From Rhodobacteraceae bacterium IMCC1335 (GTDB lineage Bacteria > Pseudomonadota > Alphaproteobacteria > Rhodobacterales > Rhodobacteraceae), in NCBI GenBank assembly GCA_039640495.1, contig CP046864.1, forward strand, positions 3,273,001 to 3,337,000: a DNA stretch of 64,000 nucleotides, in the 5' to 3' direction. Under the pieces are notes generated by a model that saw only the letters and a list, made by a program, of their open reading frames with translations, did not search any database and had not been told where the DNA came from. Below are positions 29,090 through 38,326 of the stretch, in pieces. How positions within the stretch are numbered: position 1 is the stretch's first letter; the number at the start of each line of letters is the position of its first letter. A program made the translations under genes and the position numbers.

Positions 29090-29380
29090 GGTCTCTCTCC
29101 CTTATGCGTTGATTGGTCATACAAAAGCCCAAAAGGCGAAACAAGTCGCTTTCTTCTGTCAGATAAGAAAACAACATTTCAAAGTGCTGAAATGGCTCAG
29201 CGCTTTCAAAACGAAAACCGGCAACAGCCTTTAAATTATGCGGCCGTTAAGGCGTTTTTTTGCAGGGTGGAAAGGCATAAGATCACCCAAAGCGCGCAAA
29301 GCCTATTGAAACCAGCTGGTAGATACCCCACCTCTCGAGCAATGTAGCGCTGCTGTTATCAATACCGCATGGTTGAACCT

Positions 29381-29404
29381 ACCACATTTTGGGAAAGTGG
29401 TTTT
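29381..29404 (+). terminator. Terminator-like hairpin with no gene before it
   Basis: ACCAC(a)TTT-TGGG-AAAGTGGT (29381-29401) forms an 8-pair stem with one bulged A and a 4-base loop, followed by TTT. Read on the plus strand it resembles a short intrinsic terminator, yet no plus-strand gene precedes it. It could end a small RNA. Confidence 0.35.
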
Positions 29405-29433
29405 CAGATTTAATTAAATAAGAGCTGTGACCA

Positions 29434-29500
29434 AGCGTGAGCTAATTGTACGACCGATAAAAAATAGTTAACTCCCGTCCTGGGAGACACGCAGAGCTTG
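29434..29500. repeat. Imperfect direct repeat, copy A
   Basis: A stretch starting near GTGAGCTAATTGTACGACCG resembles 29901-29965 over about 60 bases, with shared TAATTRTACGACYGA and CTCCTGRGmG blocks (about two thirds identical by eye). It covers the 3' end of the small ORF at 29468-29602 and its downstream bases. The match continues after the stop codon, so it is a nucleotide-level rather than a purely coding repeat. Confidence 0.4.
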
Positions 29501-29602
29501 TGCGTAACCTAATAGTTGACGGCGGTGGTCAGGTGATAGCTGAGATAGTAACAACAGAATATCTTGATCTTCTCTTTCAATAGTATCGCGTATAATTGCC
29601 AT
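29468..29602 (-). CDS. Small ORF of 44 codons, possibly a helical peptide
   Basis: ATG 29602 to TAA. The peptide has a charged start (I-R-D-T-I-E-R-E-D-Q-D-I-L) and a helix with L-L-S-Q-L-S-P-D-H-R-R-Q-L-L-G-Y-A-Q-A-L, the L-S-P-E-x-R-x-x-L-L-x-Y pattern common in small bacterial helical proteins such as antitoxin-like or regulator domains. No good ribosome site is seen, which limits the call. Its 3' end lies in one copy of the direct repeat. Confidence 0.35.
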   Translation of the reverse strand: MAIIRDTIEREDQDILLLLSQLSPDHRRQLLGYAQALRVSQDGS

Positions 29603-29827
29603 TTAAGAAGTCTCAAGAACGTCACAATTTTTCAATTATGTTTATGCGAGATGATCTGTTTTTGACAATCATTTGACGTATATCTGTTTTGTTGAGCCCT
29701 GCTTTTATAGACAGCCCCGTTTAAGTTTAATTTGGATCAGCCTCTCTTCTAGTCTTGATTCGTTACGGAAAAATCTATAAATTCAGGGAAAATTTCCCCC
29801 TTTGTTATAGCCCACAGATTTAAATAG

Positions 29828-29843
29828 TTAACGGATTATTAAC
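29828..29843. promoter_or_regulatory. CtrA-type binding site
   Basis: TTAACGGATTATTAAC matches TTAA-N7-TTAAC exactly. CtrA controls motility and gene-transfer-agent genes in Rhodobacterales. The site lies about 155 bases before the CPBP gene. In such AT-rich DNA a chance hit is possible. Confidence 0.4.
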
Positions 29844-29900
29844 CATAAATTTTTTACTGTTAATTCCTGTTATTTTTTTGGAAAGCAATTAGAATGAACA

Positions 29901-29965
29901 AGTGTTAGTTAATTATACGACTGACAGAAATACTTAAGTCTCCTCCTGAGCGTCAAGAATTGCTT
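29901..29965. repeat. Imperfect direct repeat, copy B
   Basis: The partner of 29434-29500, starting near AGTGTTAGTTAATTATACGA. It ends about 30 bases before the CPBP start. On the minus strand a reading frame closes at the same TAA position as the small ORF in copy A, with no start of its own. It may be a remnant of a second copy. Confidence 0.4.
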
Positions 29966-29995
29966 TTACACCGTTTATTACATGGGAGAACTTGA

Positions 29996-30913
29996 ATGTC
30001 AGACAGGCTGTTCCACCCCTCTGTTTTTGGCAATAGATCGCAGATCTGGCGTATATGTTTGGGCCTTTTTTTGATCGTAATCATCTATTTCTCTTCTAGC
30101 TTTGGTTGGTTTATAGCGCTTGATCGCCTGGCACAGATACGGCTCGAAGGGCTGGGCAGCACACCTGCAGATTTAGCCGCTCTCTTATTTTCTTTTTTCT
30201 TCATTTGGCTGGGCATCGCGCTGGTGTGCCGCTGGCTGCATCGCCACCCTCTGCATGCGCTTTATGGGCCCACCTATAAGATCAATTGGCAGCATTTTCT
30301 TATTGGTGCTGGCCTCGCCTTTGCCACGGCCATCATCAGTGAAACCAGCATCTCTATTGTTTCTTGGTATTTCTTTGACCCCTCGAGCCAAGCAAACCCC
30401 AATATTACCGCAACGCTTTGGCTCCGATGGGTTATCCCCATATCTGCTCTGATTTTTGTGCAGATCGGGGCAGAAGAAATGCTGTTTCGTGGCTATTTAC
30501 TACAGCATATCCGCGCCAGAGGCGGGCGCTTCTGGTGGTCAATTTTTCTGCCCTCATTCCTCTTTGGCATGTTGCATTTTGATTTTCCTATTTTTGGCGT
30601 GAATGCTTTTTTTTACATGTTACACACAAGCGTGGCAGGTATAATTTTATGCCTTGTCACGCTAAAAACGGGTAATTTAGGGGCGGCCCTTGGCCTTCAT
30701 TTTGGAGTAAACGCGTTAATGCTGATCTTTGGGCTTGAAGGGCATTTAGATGGCATGTCGCTCTTCGTGATACAGCTCGATCCAAAAGGGGCGCAAGCCG
30801 CTTTAAGCTTTTTGATCTTCACGCTATTCGAAGGTCTGGCATTTCTGATCTGGTTGCGTTGGATCAATCAAAAGCGCGGGCAGGCCTTTGTTGTAGAAAA
30901 CCTCCCGCCTTAG
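29996..30913 (+). CDS. CPBP family intramembrane glutamic protease (Rce1-type)
   Basis: 305 residues with about eight hydrophobic segments. The active-site motifs are all present: E-E-M-L-F-R (EExxxR, about 161-166), F-G-M-L-H (FxxxH) and H-F-G-V-N (HxxxN). Such proteases act within the membrane, in bacteria often in bacteriocin immunity or envelope maturation. A GGGAGA site precedes the ATG. The 900-base gap before it holds a CtrA-type site. Substrate unknown. Confidence 0.9.
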   Translation: MSDRLFHPSVFGNRSQIWRICLGLFLIVIIYFSSSFGWFIALDRLAQIRLEGLGSTPADLAALLFSFFFIWLGIALVCRWLHRHPLHALYGPTYKINWQHFLIGAGLAFATAIISETSISIVSWYFFDPSSQANPNITATLWLRWVIPISALIFVQIGAEEMLFRGYLLQHIRARGGRFWWSIFLPSFLFGMLHFDFPIFGVNAFFYMLHTSVAGIILCLVTLKTGNLGAALGLHFGVNALMLIFGLEGHLDGMSLFVIQLDPKGAQAALSFLIFTLFEGLAFLIWLRWINQKRGQAFVVENLPP

Positions 30914-31104
30914 GATGGCATTCCCCCAATTCAATGGCAGGGCAGATTTGTCTTTATCCAGGATCAACGTTTTTGCCGGCATAACACATGCTGCCTGCCC
31001 ATGAAAAACAATGTGCTTTTAGAACCGCTTTTGCGCTTCGCTGATTGCAATTTACCGCAAGCCAGCTTATTTCAAGAAAAACAAAAAACAGCAGGACGTC
31101 AGGC

Positions 31105-32037
31105 ATGAATTGGATCACAAACTATGTCCGCCCACGCATAAACTCAATTTTCTCGCGGCGCGAAGTGCCCGAGAACCTCTGGACCAAATGCACCGACTGC
31201 GGCAGCATGCTGTTTCACCGCGAGTTGAGCGAAAACCTGAACGTTTGCACCCAATGCGGGCATCATATGGGGATCAGCCCGCGGGCCCGATTTGAAAGTC
31301 TGTTTGATGGCGGCATTTTCGTGGATGTACCCGTGCCAGAACCCATCGCCGATCCGCTGAATTTTAGGGATCAGAAAAAATACCCTGACCGTATGAAAGC
31401 GGCCCAAAAAAATACCGGCGAAGAAGAAGCAATGCTGGTGGCCGAGGGCGAAATCGGGCGCACGCCCATCATTGCCGCGGCGCAAGATTTTTCTTTTATG
31501 GGCGGCTCGATGGGCATGTATGTTGGCAATGCGATCATTGCAGCCGCCGAGCGCGCGGTGAAATTGAACCGTCCGCTTATCCTATTTTCTTCTGCGGGCG
31601 GTGCGCGCATGCAAGAAGGTATTCTTAGCTTGATGCAAATGCCGCGCAGCACCGTGGCCATTCAGATGCTCAAGGAAGCAGGGTTGCCATATATTGTGGT
31701 ACTCACGCATCCCACAACGGGTGGGGTGACCGCATCTTATGCGATGTTGGGGGATGTTCAAATTGCTGAACCAAACGCCTTGATTTGTTTTGCTGGCCCG
31801 CGCGTGATCGAACAAACCATTCGTGAAAAGCTACCGGAAGGATTTCAACGGGCTGAATATCTGCTCGATCACGGCATGTTGGATCGCGTGACGGCGCGCA
31901 CTGAAATGCGCGATGAGTTGATCACAATTGTACGCCTGTTGCTGGGGTTGAGCCCGGCCATTAAAGGCGATTTGCCCAAACCAACGGACCCGCAGCTTGA
32001 GGATAAAAGCACTGCGGCAAAGCCTAAGAAAAAATGA
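31105..32037 (+). CDS. accD: Acetyl-CoA carboxylase carboxyltransferase subunit beta
   Basis: 310 residues. It transfers the carboxyl group from biotin to acetyl-CoA in fatty acid synthesis. The N-terminal zinc ribbon is visible (C-T-D-C-x16-C-T-Q-C) and the crotonase-like core has [12 protein letters not shown] and [15 protein letters not shown] 31105 behind a CAGGA site is preferred to the longer frame from 31045. The stop overlaps folC (ATGA), the common alphaproteobacterial accD-folC order. Confidence 0.97.
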   Translation: MNWITNYVRPRINSIFSRREVPENLWTKCTDCGSMLFHRELSENLNVCTQCGHHMGISPRARFESLFDGGIFVDVPVPEPIADPLNFRDQKKYPDRMKAAQKNTGEEEAMLVAEGEIGRTPIIAAAQDFSFMGGSMGMYVGNAIIAAAERAVKLNRPLILFSSAGGARMQEGILSLMQMPRSTVAIQMLKEAGLPYIVVLTHPTTGGVTASYAMLGDVQIAEPNALICFAGPRVIEQTIREKLPEGFQRAEYLLDHGMLDRVTARTEMRDELITIVRLLLGLSPAIKGDLPKPTDPQLEDKSTAAKPKKK

Positions 32038-33308
32038 CGATTGACCATTCTGACGCCATTTTAACCCGAATGATGGCGCTACACCCTAAAGTGATTGATC
32101 TGACGCTCGATCGGGTTTGGCGGTTACTCGATCGCTTGGGGAATCCGCAAGAGCAGCTGCCATCGGTGGTTCATATCGCCGGCACCAACGGCAAGGGCAG
32201 CACGCTGGCGATGATCCGTGCCGGATTGGAAGCTGCAGAAAAGCGCGTGCATGCCTATACCTCGCCGCATCTTGCCCGTTTTCACGAACGGATCCGTTTG
32301 GCCGGCGCACTGATCAGCGAACCCGAACTCAGCCAGCGTCTTGAAGACTGTTATCAAACCAATGGCGCTGATCCGATCACCTATTTTGAAATCACTACCT
32401 GCGCCGCACTGAAGGCGATGGCCGAATGCCCCGCTGATTTCACGCTGTTAGAGGTCGGCTTGGGGGGGCGGCTGGATGCAACCAATGTGATCGCCAAACC
32501 CAAGCTCAGCATCATCACGCCAATTTCGATCGATCACCAGCAATTTTTGGGCGACACGCTGCCCGAAATCGCAGCCGAAAAAGCCGGTATCATAAAATCA
32601 GGCGTACCCGTCATTGTCGGGCCGCAGCAAGAGGCGGCGCTTGAAGTCATCGAAGCCCACGCCCAGCGGTTGCGCGCGCCGGTGCAGGTTTATGGTCAGC
32701 ATTGGCATGTCAGCGAAGAGCGCGGGCGGTTGATTTTTCAAGATGAATGCGGCTTGCTTGATTTGCCGCTGCCCAATCTTCCTGGCGCGCATCAAATTCA
32801 AAACGCAGGCACCGCCCTGGCCGCCTTGCGGCATTTAGGACTGAAAGAAAGCGCCTGCGAGGCCGCTATCACGCAAGCGCAATGGCCGGCGCGCCTACAA
32901 CGGCTGCGCGAAGGGCCCTTACCCGCGCTGGCCCCGGGGGCCGAGCTTTGGCTGGATGGGGGGCATAATCCGGCCGCTGGGGACGCGCTTGCCCAATTTT
33001 TAGCAAGCTTGCCCAAGCGGCCCACTTATTTGATCTGCGGAATGCTGAACACGAAAGATATCAGCGGGTATCTGGCGCCTTTACGCGCGGTCAGCGAAAC
33101 GCTGTTTTCGGTTTCAATTCCAAATGAAGTAAATACGCTCAGCGCAGATGACACGGCCCGCAATGCCGCCGCTGTCGGATTTGATGCGCACTCTGCGCAA
33201 ACCGTCGACGCCGCTTTACACGCGATCAGCGTGCAAACGCCCCAAGCCCGCATCGTCATCTGCGGGTCGCTCTATTTGGCTGGGATGATCCTCAGGCAAA
33301 ACGGCTAG
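32034..33308 (+). CDS. folC: Bifunctional folylpolyglutamate / dihydrofolate synthase
   Basis: 424 residues, a Mur-ligase-like ATPase that adds glutamate to dihydropteroate or folate. Visible motifs: the P-loop [11 protein letters not shown] (about residue 45), [11 protein letters not shown], the [12 protein letters not shown] Mg/ATP region and L-D-G-G-H-N-P-A. Normal length. Coupled to accD by a 4-base overlap and convergent with zapE. Confidence 0.96.
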   Translation: MTIDHSDAILTRMMALHPKVIDLTLDRVWRLLDRLGNPQEQLPSVVHIAGTNGKGSTLAMIRAGLEAAEKRVHAYTSPHLARFHERIRLAGALISEPELSQRLEDCYQTNGADPITYFEITTCAALKAMAECPADFTLLEVGLGGRLDATNVIAKPKLSIITPISIDHQQFLGDTLPEIAAEKAGIIKSGVPVIVGPQQEAALEVIEAHAQRLRAPVQVYGQHWHVSEERGRLIFQDECGLLDLPLPNLPGAHQIQNAGTALAALRHLGLKESACEAAITQAQWPARLQRLREGPLPALAPGAELWLDGGHNPAAGDALAQFLASLPKRPTYLICGMLNTKDISGYLAPLRAVSETLFSVSIPNEVNTLSADDTARNAAAVGFDAHSAQTVDAALHAISVQTPQARIVICGSLYLAGMILRQNG

Positions 33309-33331
33309 GCTGGCGCGTTTAGCGCCCAAGA

Positions 33332-34399
33332 TCATGCTCTATCTTGCGCCCAGTTCGCGGCTTGCATTTCGCGTAAACGGCTGGCGGTGCGTTCGAATTC
33401 AAAGCTGCCCTCCCCCTCAAGATAAAGCATTTCGGGCCGCGCCGCCGCAGAACAGACCAGCCGCACCTTTGCTTCATAAAGCGCATCGATCAAGGTCACG
33501 AAACGCTTTGCCTCATTGAAATTGTTGCGCCCCAATTGGGGAATATCGTCTAGGAACAAAACCCGAAGATTATCGGCAAGCACCAAGTAATCTGCAGGGC
33601 CTAACATAGCGCCGCATAGATCATAAAAATCAAACCGCCCAACACCATTGATATAGGCAGGCACCACCAAATCGCGGCCCTTAACCACCAAGGTCAGGGT
33701 TTGGCTATCCTCACCGGAAAATTCACGCCAAAGCATATCTAACCCGGCGCGGGCTTCCCGCCCCAAAGGCGTAAAATAAACCGATCGCCCTGCGATCCGA
33801 TTTTGCCGAAAATCGATTTCACTGGCCATGTCGTGAATCGCGAACCGCTCTCGGATCAATGCGATGAAAGGTAAGAAAAGTTGTCGATTTAACCCGTTTT
33901 TATAAAGATCCTCGGGCACGCGGTTTGACGTGGTTATGACCGTCACGCCCTGGTCTAACAACAATTCAAACAACCGGCCCACGATCATCGCATCGGCAAT
34001 GTCTTTGATCTGCATCTCATCCAATGCCAACACGCGAATATCTTTCGCAATCACCTGACAAACCGGTAGCAATGCGTCTTTCGCATTCGTTTGGCGCGCG
34101 AGATGCAAGGCAGCCTGAACCTCTTGCATAAAGGCATGGAAATGTACCCGCCGCACCGCCACGGCCAAGCTGTTTGCGAATAAATCCATCAAATAGGATT
34201 TGCCGCCCCCCACGCCGCCCCAAATATACAGCCCTTTAACCGCGCTCGCTTTGGTTCGACCAAAAAACCCACGCCTCACAGGCCGCTCAAGCGCCTCAAG
34301 CAAAGCATCAAGCTTTGGCAAGAGTGCCTGCTGCGCTGGATCAGCGCTGATTGCTCCGGATATGACGTTTTCGCGATAGCGCTGTGATACTCTGCCCAT
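33332..34399 (-). CDS. zapE: Cell division protein ZapE (AFG1-like ATPase)
   Basis: 355 residues of the AFG1/ZapE AAA+ type. Walker A is G-G-V-G-G-G-K-S (about 59-66), Walker B L-A-L-D-E-M-Q-I, and a sensor-like T-T-S-N-R-V-P follows. ZapE binds FtsZ and helps constriction under stress; the mitochondrial homologue acts in protein turnover. Normal length. It is convergent with folC and divergent from the MFS gene. Confidence 0.93.
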   Translation of the reverse strand: MGRVSQRYRENVISGAISADPAQQALLPKLDALLEALERPVRRGFFGRTKASAVKGLYIWGGVGGGKSYLMDLFANSLAVAVRRVHFHAFMQEVQAALHLARQTNAKDALLPVCQVIAKDIRVLALDEMQIKDIADAMIVGRLFELLLDQGVTVITTSNRVPEDLYKNGLNRQLFLPFIALIRERFAIHDMASEIDFRQNRIAGRSVYFTPLGREARAGLDMLWREFSGEDSQTLTLVVKGRDLVVPAYINGVGRFDFYDLCGAMLGPADYLVLADNLRVLFLDDIPQLGRNNFNEAKRFVTLIDALYEAKVRLVCSAAARPEMLYLEGEGSFEFERTASRLREMQAANWAQDRA

Positions 34400-34545
34400 A
34401 AGGCGGGCTTACTATGAACCGATGTTGATTTAAAGACATTGGCACCAACCGCCGCGCGGAAAATCACGAACGGCTTGTAAATCTACGCCCTGAGGCTAGC
34501 TTAGATGCACCAAGGGATCTGACGCGCGTTCAAAGGGTTAACCAA

Positions 34546-35787
34546 ATGTCTCAGACACATCGCCTGATCACGCCTATTTTGATCATGGGCAGCATTATTC
34601 TTCTGATAAATTTTGCGATCAGAGCGTCCTTTGGGGTGTTTCAAATTCCAATCGCAAACGAATTTGGCTGGGCGCGCGAGGAATTTTCACTGGCACTGGC
34701 GATCCAGAACCTCGCTTGGGGCATTGGGCAGCCGATCTTTGGGGCAATCGCCGATAAACTTGGCGATCGAAAAGCCATTATTTTAGGCGCTTTGGTCTAT
34801 GCAGCTGGGCTGGTGCTTTCGGCTTTTGCCACCTTGCCCGAGGCGCATCAAGTTTATGAGGTTCTGGTTGGCTTTGGGGTTGCGGGCACCGGATTTGGCG
34901 TGATCCTTGCCATTATCGGGCGCGCCAGCAGCGATGAGCACCGCTCGATGTCATTGGCCATCGCAACGGCTGCGGGCAGCGCAGGGCAGGTGGTTGGCCC
35001 GCTCTTGGCGCAATTGCTTCTATCGGCAATGCCATGGCAAACTATATTTCTTCTTTTTGCAGGCATCATTTTAGCCACGCTTCTCTTACTGCCAATGATG
35101 CGGGTTCCCCCGCGCGCGCGAAAAGCAGAAGAAGAAGCCTCGCTCAGCGCGATCGTAGGGCGCGCCATGCAAGATTCGAATTATATCTTGATCTTTTTGG
35201 GCTTTTTTAGCTGCGGCTATCAATTGGGGTTTATGACGGCCCATTTCCCCGCCTTTATCACCGAAGCATGCGGCGCAATTACCCCAGGTGGTTTCCTCTA
35301 TTCGCTGGGGATTACCTCAACCTCGACGCTTGGCGCAGCTGCCCTATCCGTGATTGGACTGACAAATATAGCCGGCACTTTAGCAGCCGGATATTTGGGC
35401 AATCGCTATTCCAAGAAAAACCTATTGGCAGCTGTTTATCTGGCTCGCGCATTGGTAACGTTTGGCTTTATAAGCTTTCCCATTACGCCTCTCAGCGTGC
35501 TCATCTTTTCCGCGCTTATGGGCATGCTTTGGCTGGCCACCGTGCCGCTTACAAGCGGGCTTGTCGCCTATGTTTTTGGACTGCGCTATATGGGCACGCT
35601 ATACGGTATTGTTTTCTTCTCGCACCAGCTTGGCAGCTTTATCGGAATCTGGTTGGGCGGGCGAATGTTTGACGTCTATGGCAGCTACACATTAGTGTGG
35701 TGGATTGGCGTTGGTGTCGGGCTGTTCAGCGCGCTGGTGCATCTGCCGATCCGCGAAAAACCAACTGTGATGCTTGGGGCAAATTAA
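34546..35787 (+). CDS. Major facilitator superfamily transporter
   Basis: 413 residues, 12 predicted membrane segments. An MFS loop 2-3 motif G-A-I-A-D-K-L-G-D-R-K is seen near residue 70. The start region (A-S-F-G-V-F-Q-I-P-I-A-N-E-F-G-W-A-R-E-E-F) is typical of the monocarboxylate/oxalate-formate antiporter branch. Substrate not predictable. Divergent from zapE. Confidence 0.88.
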   Translation: MSQTHRLITPILIMGSIILLINFAIRASFGVFQIPIANEFGWAREEFSLALAIQNLAWGIGQPIFGAIADKLGDRKAIILGALVYAAGLVLSAFATLPEAHQVYEVLVGFGVAGTGFGVILAIIGRASSDEHRSMSLAIATAAGSAGQVVGPLLAQLLLSAMPWQTIFLLFAGIILATLLLLPMMRVPPRARKAEEEASLSAIVGRAMQDSNYILIFLGFFSCGYQLGFMTAHFPAFITEACGAITPGGFLYSLGITSTSTLGAAALSVIGLTNIAGTLAAGYLGNRYSKKNLLAAVYLARALVTFGFISFPITPLSVLIFSALMGMLWLATVPLTSGLVAYVFGLRYMGTLYGIVFFSHQLGSFIGIWLGGRMFDVYGSYTLVWWIGVGVGLFSALVHLPIREKPTVMLGAN

Positions 35788-35810
35788 CCGGGCGTGCCAA
35801 GCGATGGCCT

Positions 35811-36761
35811 TTACGGTGAAACGCGGGGGATCACGTGCAATTCGGCCTCCAAAAGCGCGGTAACCTGCTCGGTATGCGAATAAGGCAGGGCATGACCCGC
35901 ATCCAAGATTACAAATTGGCGGGCCTGCGGATTCCAGCCTTGCAAACATCCTTTCAACGCAACGGGGATCACATGATCCTGCCCCCCCCAAATCGCCAAA
36001 ACGCGGATCCCATGGCGTTGGATCGCGCTGTGCTCTACCGCCATTTTTTGGGACAAAATACCACGTGTGGAAGATAGAATCGCAGGGATGAACCCGCGGT
36101 ATTGCAATTCTTTTTGTTGGCGCTCGATCAAAAAAGATACGCTTGAGCTGATCGCGCGCTCGGCTTCGGTTCCCGCCAAATGCAGCCGGGGATAGCGCGC
36201 ATAAACCAGCCAATCGCCCAGCCCCCAAAACCGGCTGGCCCACCCGAAAAGATTGCCAAGCTTATGCCCCATACCCGCCGGAGCCAGCAGGATAAGCTGC
36301 TTTACGGATGACGGGTTTTGCGCCGCATACGCCGCTGCGATTGAGCCCCCCATAGAGTAACCATAAAGGTCGAAACTCTCTTTAAGATCCAAATGATCCA
36401 AAAGCTCGGTTAAATGCGACGCGAAAAACCGCGCATCCTGACGGCCTTTTGGACGATCCGAATAGCCGCGCCCGTAATGATCATAAAGCAACACACGATA
36501 ACCGCGTCCAATCAGAAAAGCCGCCAGCGCCTCAAACACGAAACTCGGTGTGCTAAGCCCGTGAACACAAATGGCTAAGGGCCCGCCTGACGGCCCCAAA
36601 AGCTGGTAATGGGTTGCCCCGCGCGATAAGGGCGCAAACCGCCCCGGCGCATCTGCGCGCGCACGCGCATCCATCGGCAAACGCCGCCATTCTTTTAGAA
36701 ACGGCGCCAAGAGCAGTAAAACGAGCAGAAAAATACCGCAGATCACGCGGCGGCGCTCCAT
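35811..36761 (-). CDS. Alpha/beta hydrolase, membrane-anchored
   Basis: 316 residues with an N-terminal hydrophobic segment (about 8-22), then an alpha/beta-hydrolase fold: oxyanion loop C-V-H-G-L-S-T-P, nucleophile elbow G-Y-S-M-G-G (Ser about 135), an acid in W-G-G-Q-D-H-V-I-P and the histidine in D-A-G-H-A-L-P-Y. The start overlaps the end of the cyclodeaminase-like gene by 19 bases, so the two probably form one unit. Substrate unknown. Confidence 0.85.
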   Translation of the reverse strand: MERRRVICGIFLLVLLLLAPFLKEWRRLPMDARARADAPGRFAPLSRGATHYQLLGPSGGPLAICVHGLSTPSFVFEALAAFLIGRGYRVLLYDHYGRGYSDRPKGRQDARFFASHLTELLDHLDLKESFDLYGYSMGGSIAAAYAAQNPSSVKQLILLAPAGMGHKLGNLFGWASRFWGLGDWLVYARYPRLHLAGTEAERAISSSVSFLIERQQKELQYRGFIPAILSSTRGILSQKMAVEHSAIQRHGIRVLAIWGGQDHVIPVALKGCLQGWNPQARQFVILDAGHALPYSHTEQVTALLEAELHVIPRVSP

Positions 36762-37660
36762 TGCTGCAGGATATACCGCGCTGTCATCAAATCCAAATGC
36801 GCGCCACCACCATTTTTAAACAGCGTTATGTCGCGCTCGGACCCGCGCTGAAATCCGCGTTCTGAATAATAATCGGCTTGCACATCAGCCCGGCTCAGCG
36901 CCCCGGAAGCCAATGGAATTTTCAACTCTCCTATATGATCAAGCGTGGTGTCAAAACTATCCACGAAAACCCGCGCGCGCTGAAGCGCTTGATCATCCGC
37001 CTCGCGCATATCTGGGCGATAAGCCCCAATCAGATCGACATGCTGCCCCTCTTGCAGCCAAGCCCCCAGCAGCACAGGGCTCGTGCTCATGGTCGATGTA
37101 CAAATAATATCCGCGCTGCCAATCGCAGCTTTTAAATCTGTCACCGCCCGCGCATCGGGGCGCGTTTTGGCCAAGGATTGGGCCCGCTCTGGGCTGCGGT
37201 TCCAAATGCTAAATTGCGCGTTTGGAAACCCCGCCCGATAGGCGTCTAACAAATTTGAGGCAACCGTGCCGGCACCGATAATCAAAATATGTTTGCTCTC
37301 CGGGCGTGCCAAGCGCTTGGCCGCCCAAAGACTGTCCGCCGCGGTTTTCCATTTGGTCACAAGATGGAAATCAATAATCGCTTCCAACGCACCGGTTTCA
37401 TCTGAAAACAGATTTACCCCGCCATTAACCATCGGACGGCCAAAGCTTGGGTTATCAGGAAAGATCGTTGCGGCTTTTACGGCAATCCCCAACCCATCGA
37501 TCCAGGCAGCCCGCGATAACAAAGTGTCTTTTCTGCGATATAAAAACGTATCGGCAATTTCGGCTTTTGGACGTTTATGACCGGCCTCAAACGCCGCCGT
37601 CAGGCCTAGCCAATCCAGCAGCGGATCGCCCTGATCAAAAGAAATATTGATTGCGCTCAT
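36743..37660 (-). CDS. Ornithine cyclodeaminase / mu-crystallin family protein
   Basis: 305 residues with the family layout: an N-terminal dimer domain (G-L-G-I-A-V-K-A-A-T-I-F-P), a Rossmann fold (I-I-G-A-G-T-V-A-S-N-L-L, about 128-139) and the closing F-K-N-G-G-G-A-H-L-D loop. Members include ornithine cyclodeaminase, alanine dehydrogenase and ketimine reductases; the substrate cannot be told from this sequence. The next gene overlaps it by 19 bases. Confidence 0.88.
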   Translation of the reverse strand: MSAINISFDQGDPLLDWLGLTAAFEAGHKRPKAEIADTFLYRRKDTLLSRAAWIDGLGIAVKAATIFPDNPSFGRPMVNGGVNLFSDETGALEAIIDFHLVTKWKTAADSLWAAKRLARPESKHILIIGAGTVASNLLDAYRAGFPNAQFSIWNRSPERAQSLAKTRPDARAVTDLKAAIGSADIICTSTMSTSPVLLGAWLQEGQHVDLIGAYRPDMREADDQALQRARVFVDSFDTTLDHIGELKIPLASGALSRADVQADYYSERGFQRGSERDITLFKNGGGAHLDLMTARYILQQWSAAA

Positions 37661-37798
37661 CAGAAATTCTCTCCGAATACATGGTTATAACATGCGCCAT
37701 TATGCGTTATAAGGCTGCGGCGAAACCTTAAGAACTCATAAAAGAAACAACAAGAAAATTTAGGTATATAACTGCTGTGACCGCGCTAAAAACCCGCT

Positions 37799-38254
37799 TT
37801 AACTTAGCGTTTTTGCGCTGCGCAATGTGGTTTCCAACCGGTCTAAAAACCGCGCCCGATCCGTTTTGGAAAAAGCTTTTCCGCCACCTTGGCGAAAAGG
37901 GTCTGCGGCGCGCAGATCGGCCATTAAATCGCGCGTGGCCAGAACATTGCCAATATTGGCCTCGGTCAAAGCTTCTCCATTATGCTTTAAAACCAAAGCC
38001 CCGTTCGCCACGCATTTCGACGCGAGCGGAATATCGGCGGTCACCACCACATCGCCGCGTTTCGCGCGTTCGGCGATCCACATATCCGCAATATCTGGAC
38101 CATCTGCAACAATCACCGTCTCGATCAATGGATTGGCAGAGGGGCGCAATCCGCCATTGCTCACCACAAACATGCGCAGGTTGTGGCGCGTTGCAACCCG
38201 CTCTGCTTCATTTTTTACCGGGCACGCATCGGCATCAATATAAAGGGCAGTCAT
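37799..38254 (-). CDS. yaiI: YaiI/YqxD family (UPF0178, DUF188) protein
   Basis: 151 residues. The hallmark I-D-A-D-A-C-P-V-K starts at residue 6, with [12 protein letters not shown] in the middle and R-F-L-D-R-L at the end. The acidic residues resemble PIN/NYN-type nucleases, but activity is not established. ATG 38254 (behind AAGGA) is preferred over the longer frame from 38326. Confidence 0.93.
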   Translation of the reverse strand: MTALYIDADACPVKNEAERVATRHNLRMFVVSNGGLRPSANPLIETVIVADGPDIADMWIAERAKRGDVVVTADIPLASKCVANGALVLKHNGEALTEANIGNVLATRDLMADLRAADPFRQGGGKAFSKTDRARFLDRLETTLRSAKTLS

Positions 38255-38326
38255 CCAGGTTTCCTTTTGGGGTGATAATATCGCTGCTTGGGCGCAAGGT
38301 GCAAGCATACACTGCGACAGCGCCAA

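Noticed and set aside
29786..29798. GGGAAAATTTCCC palindrome in the 29.1-30.0 kb gap
   Set aside because: A short AT-centred palindrome, expected by chance in such DNA; no neighbouring motif supports a site.
33312..33326. GGCGC-gttta-GCGCC hairpin between folC and zapE
   Set aside because: Only five pairs and no U-tract; too weak to call as a terminator.
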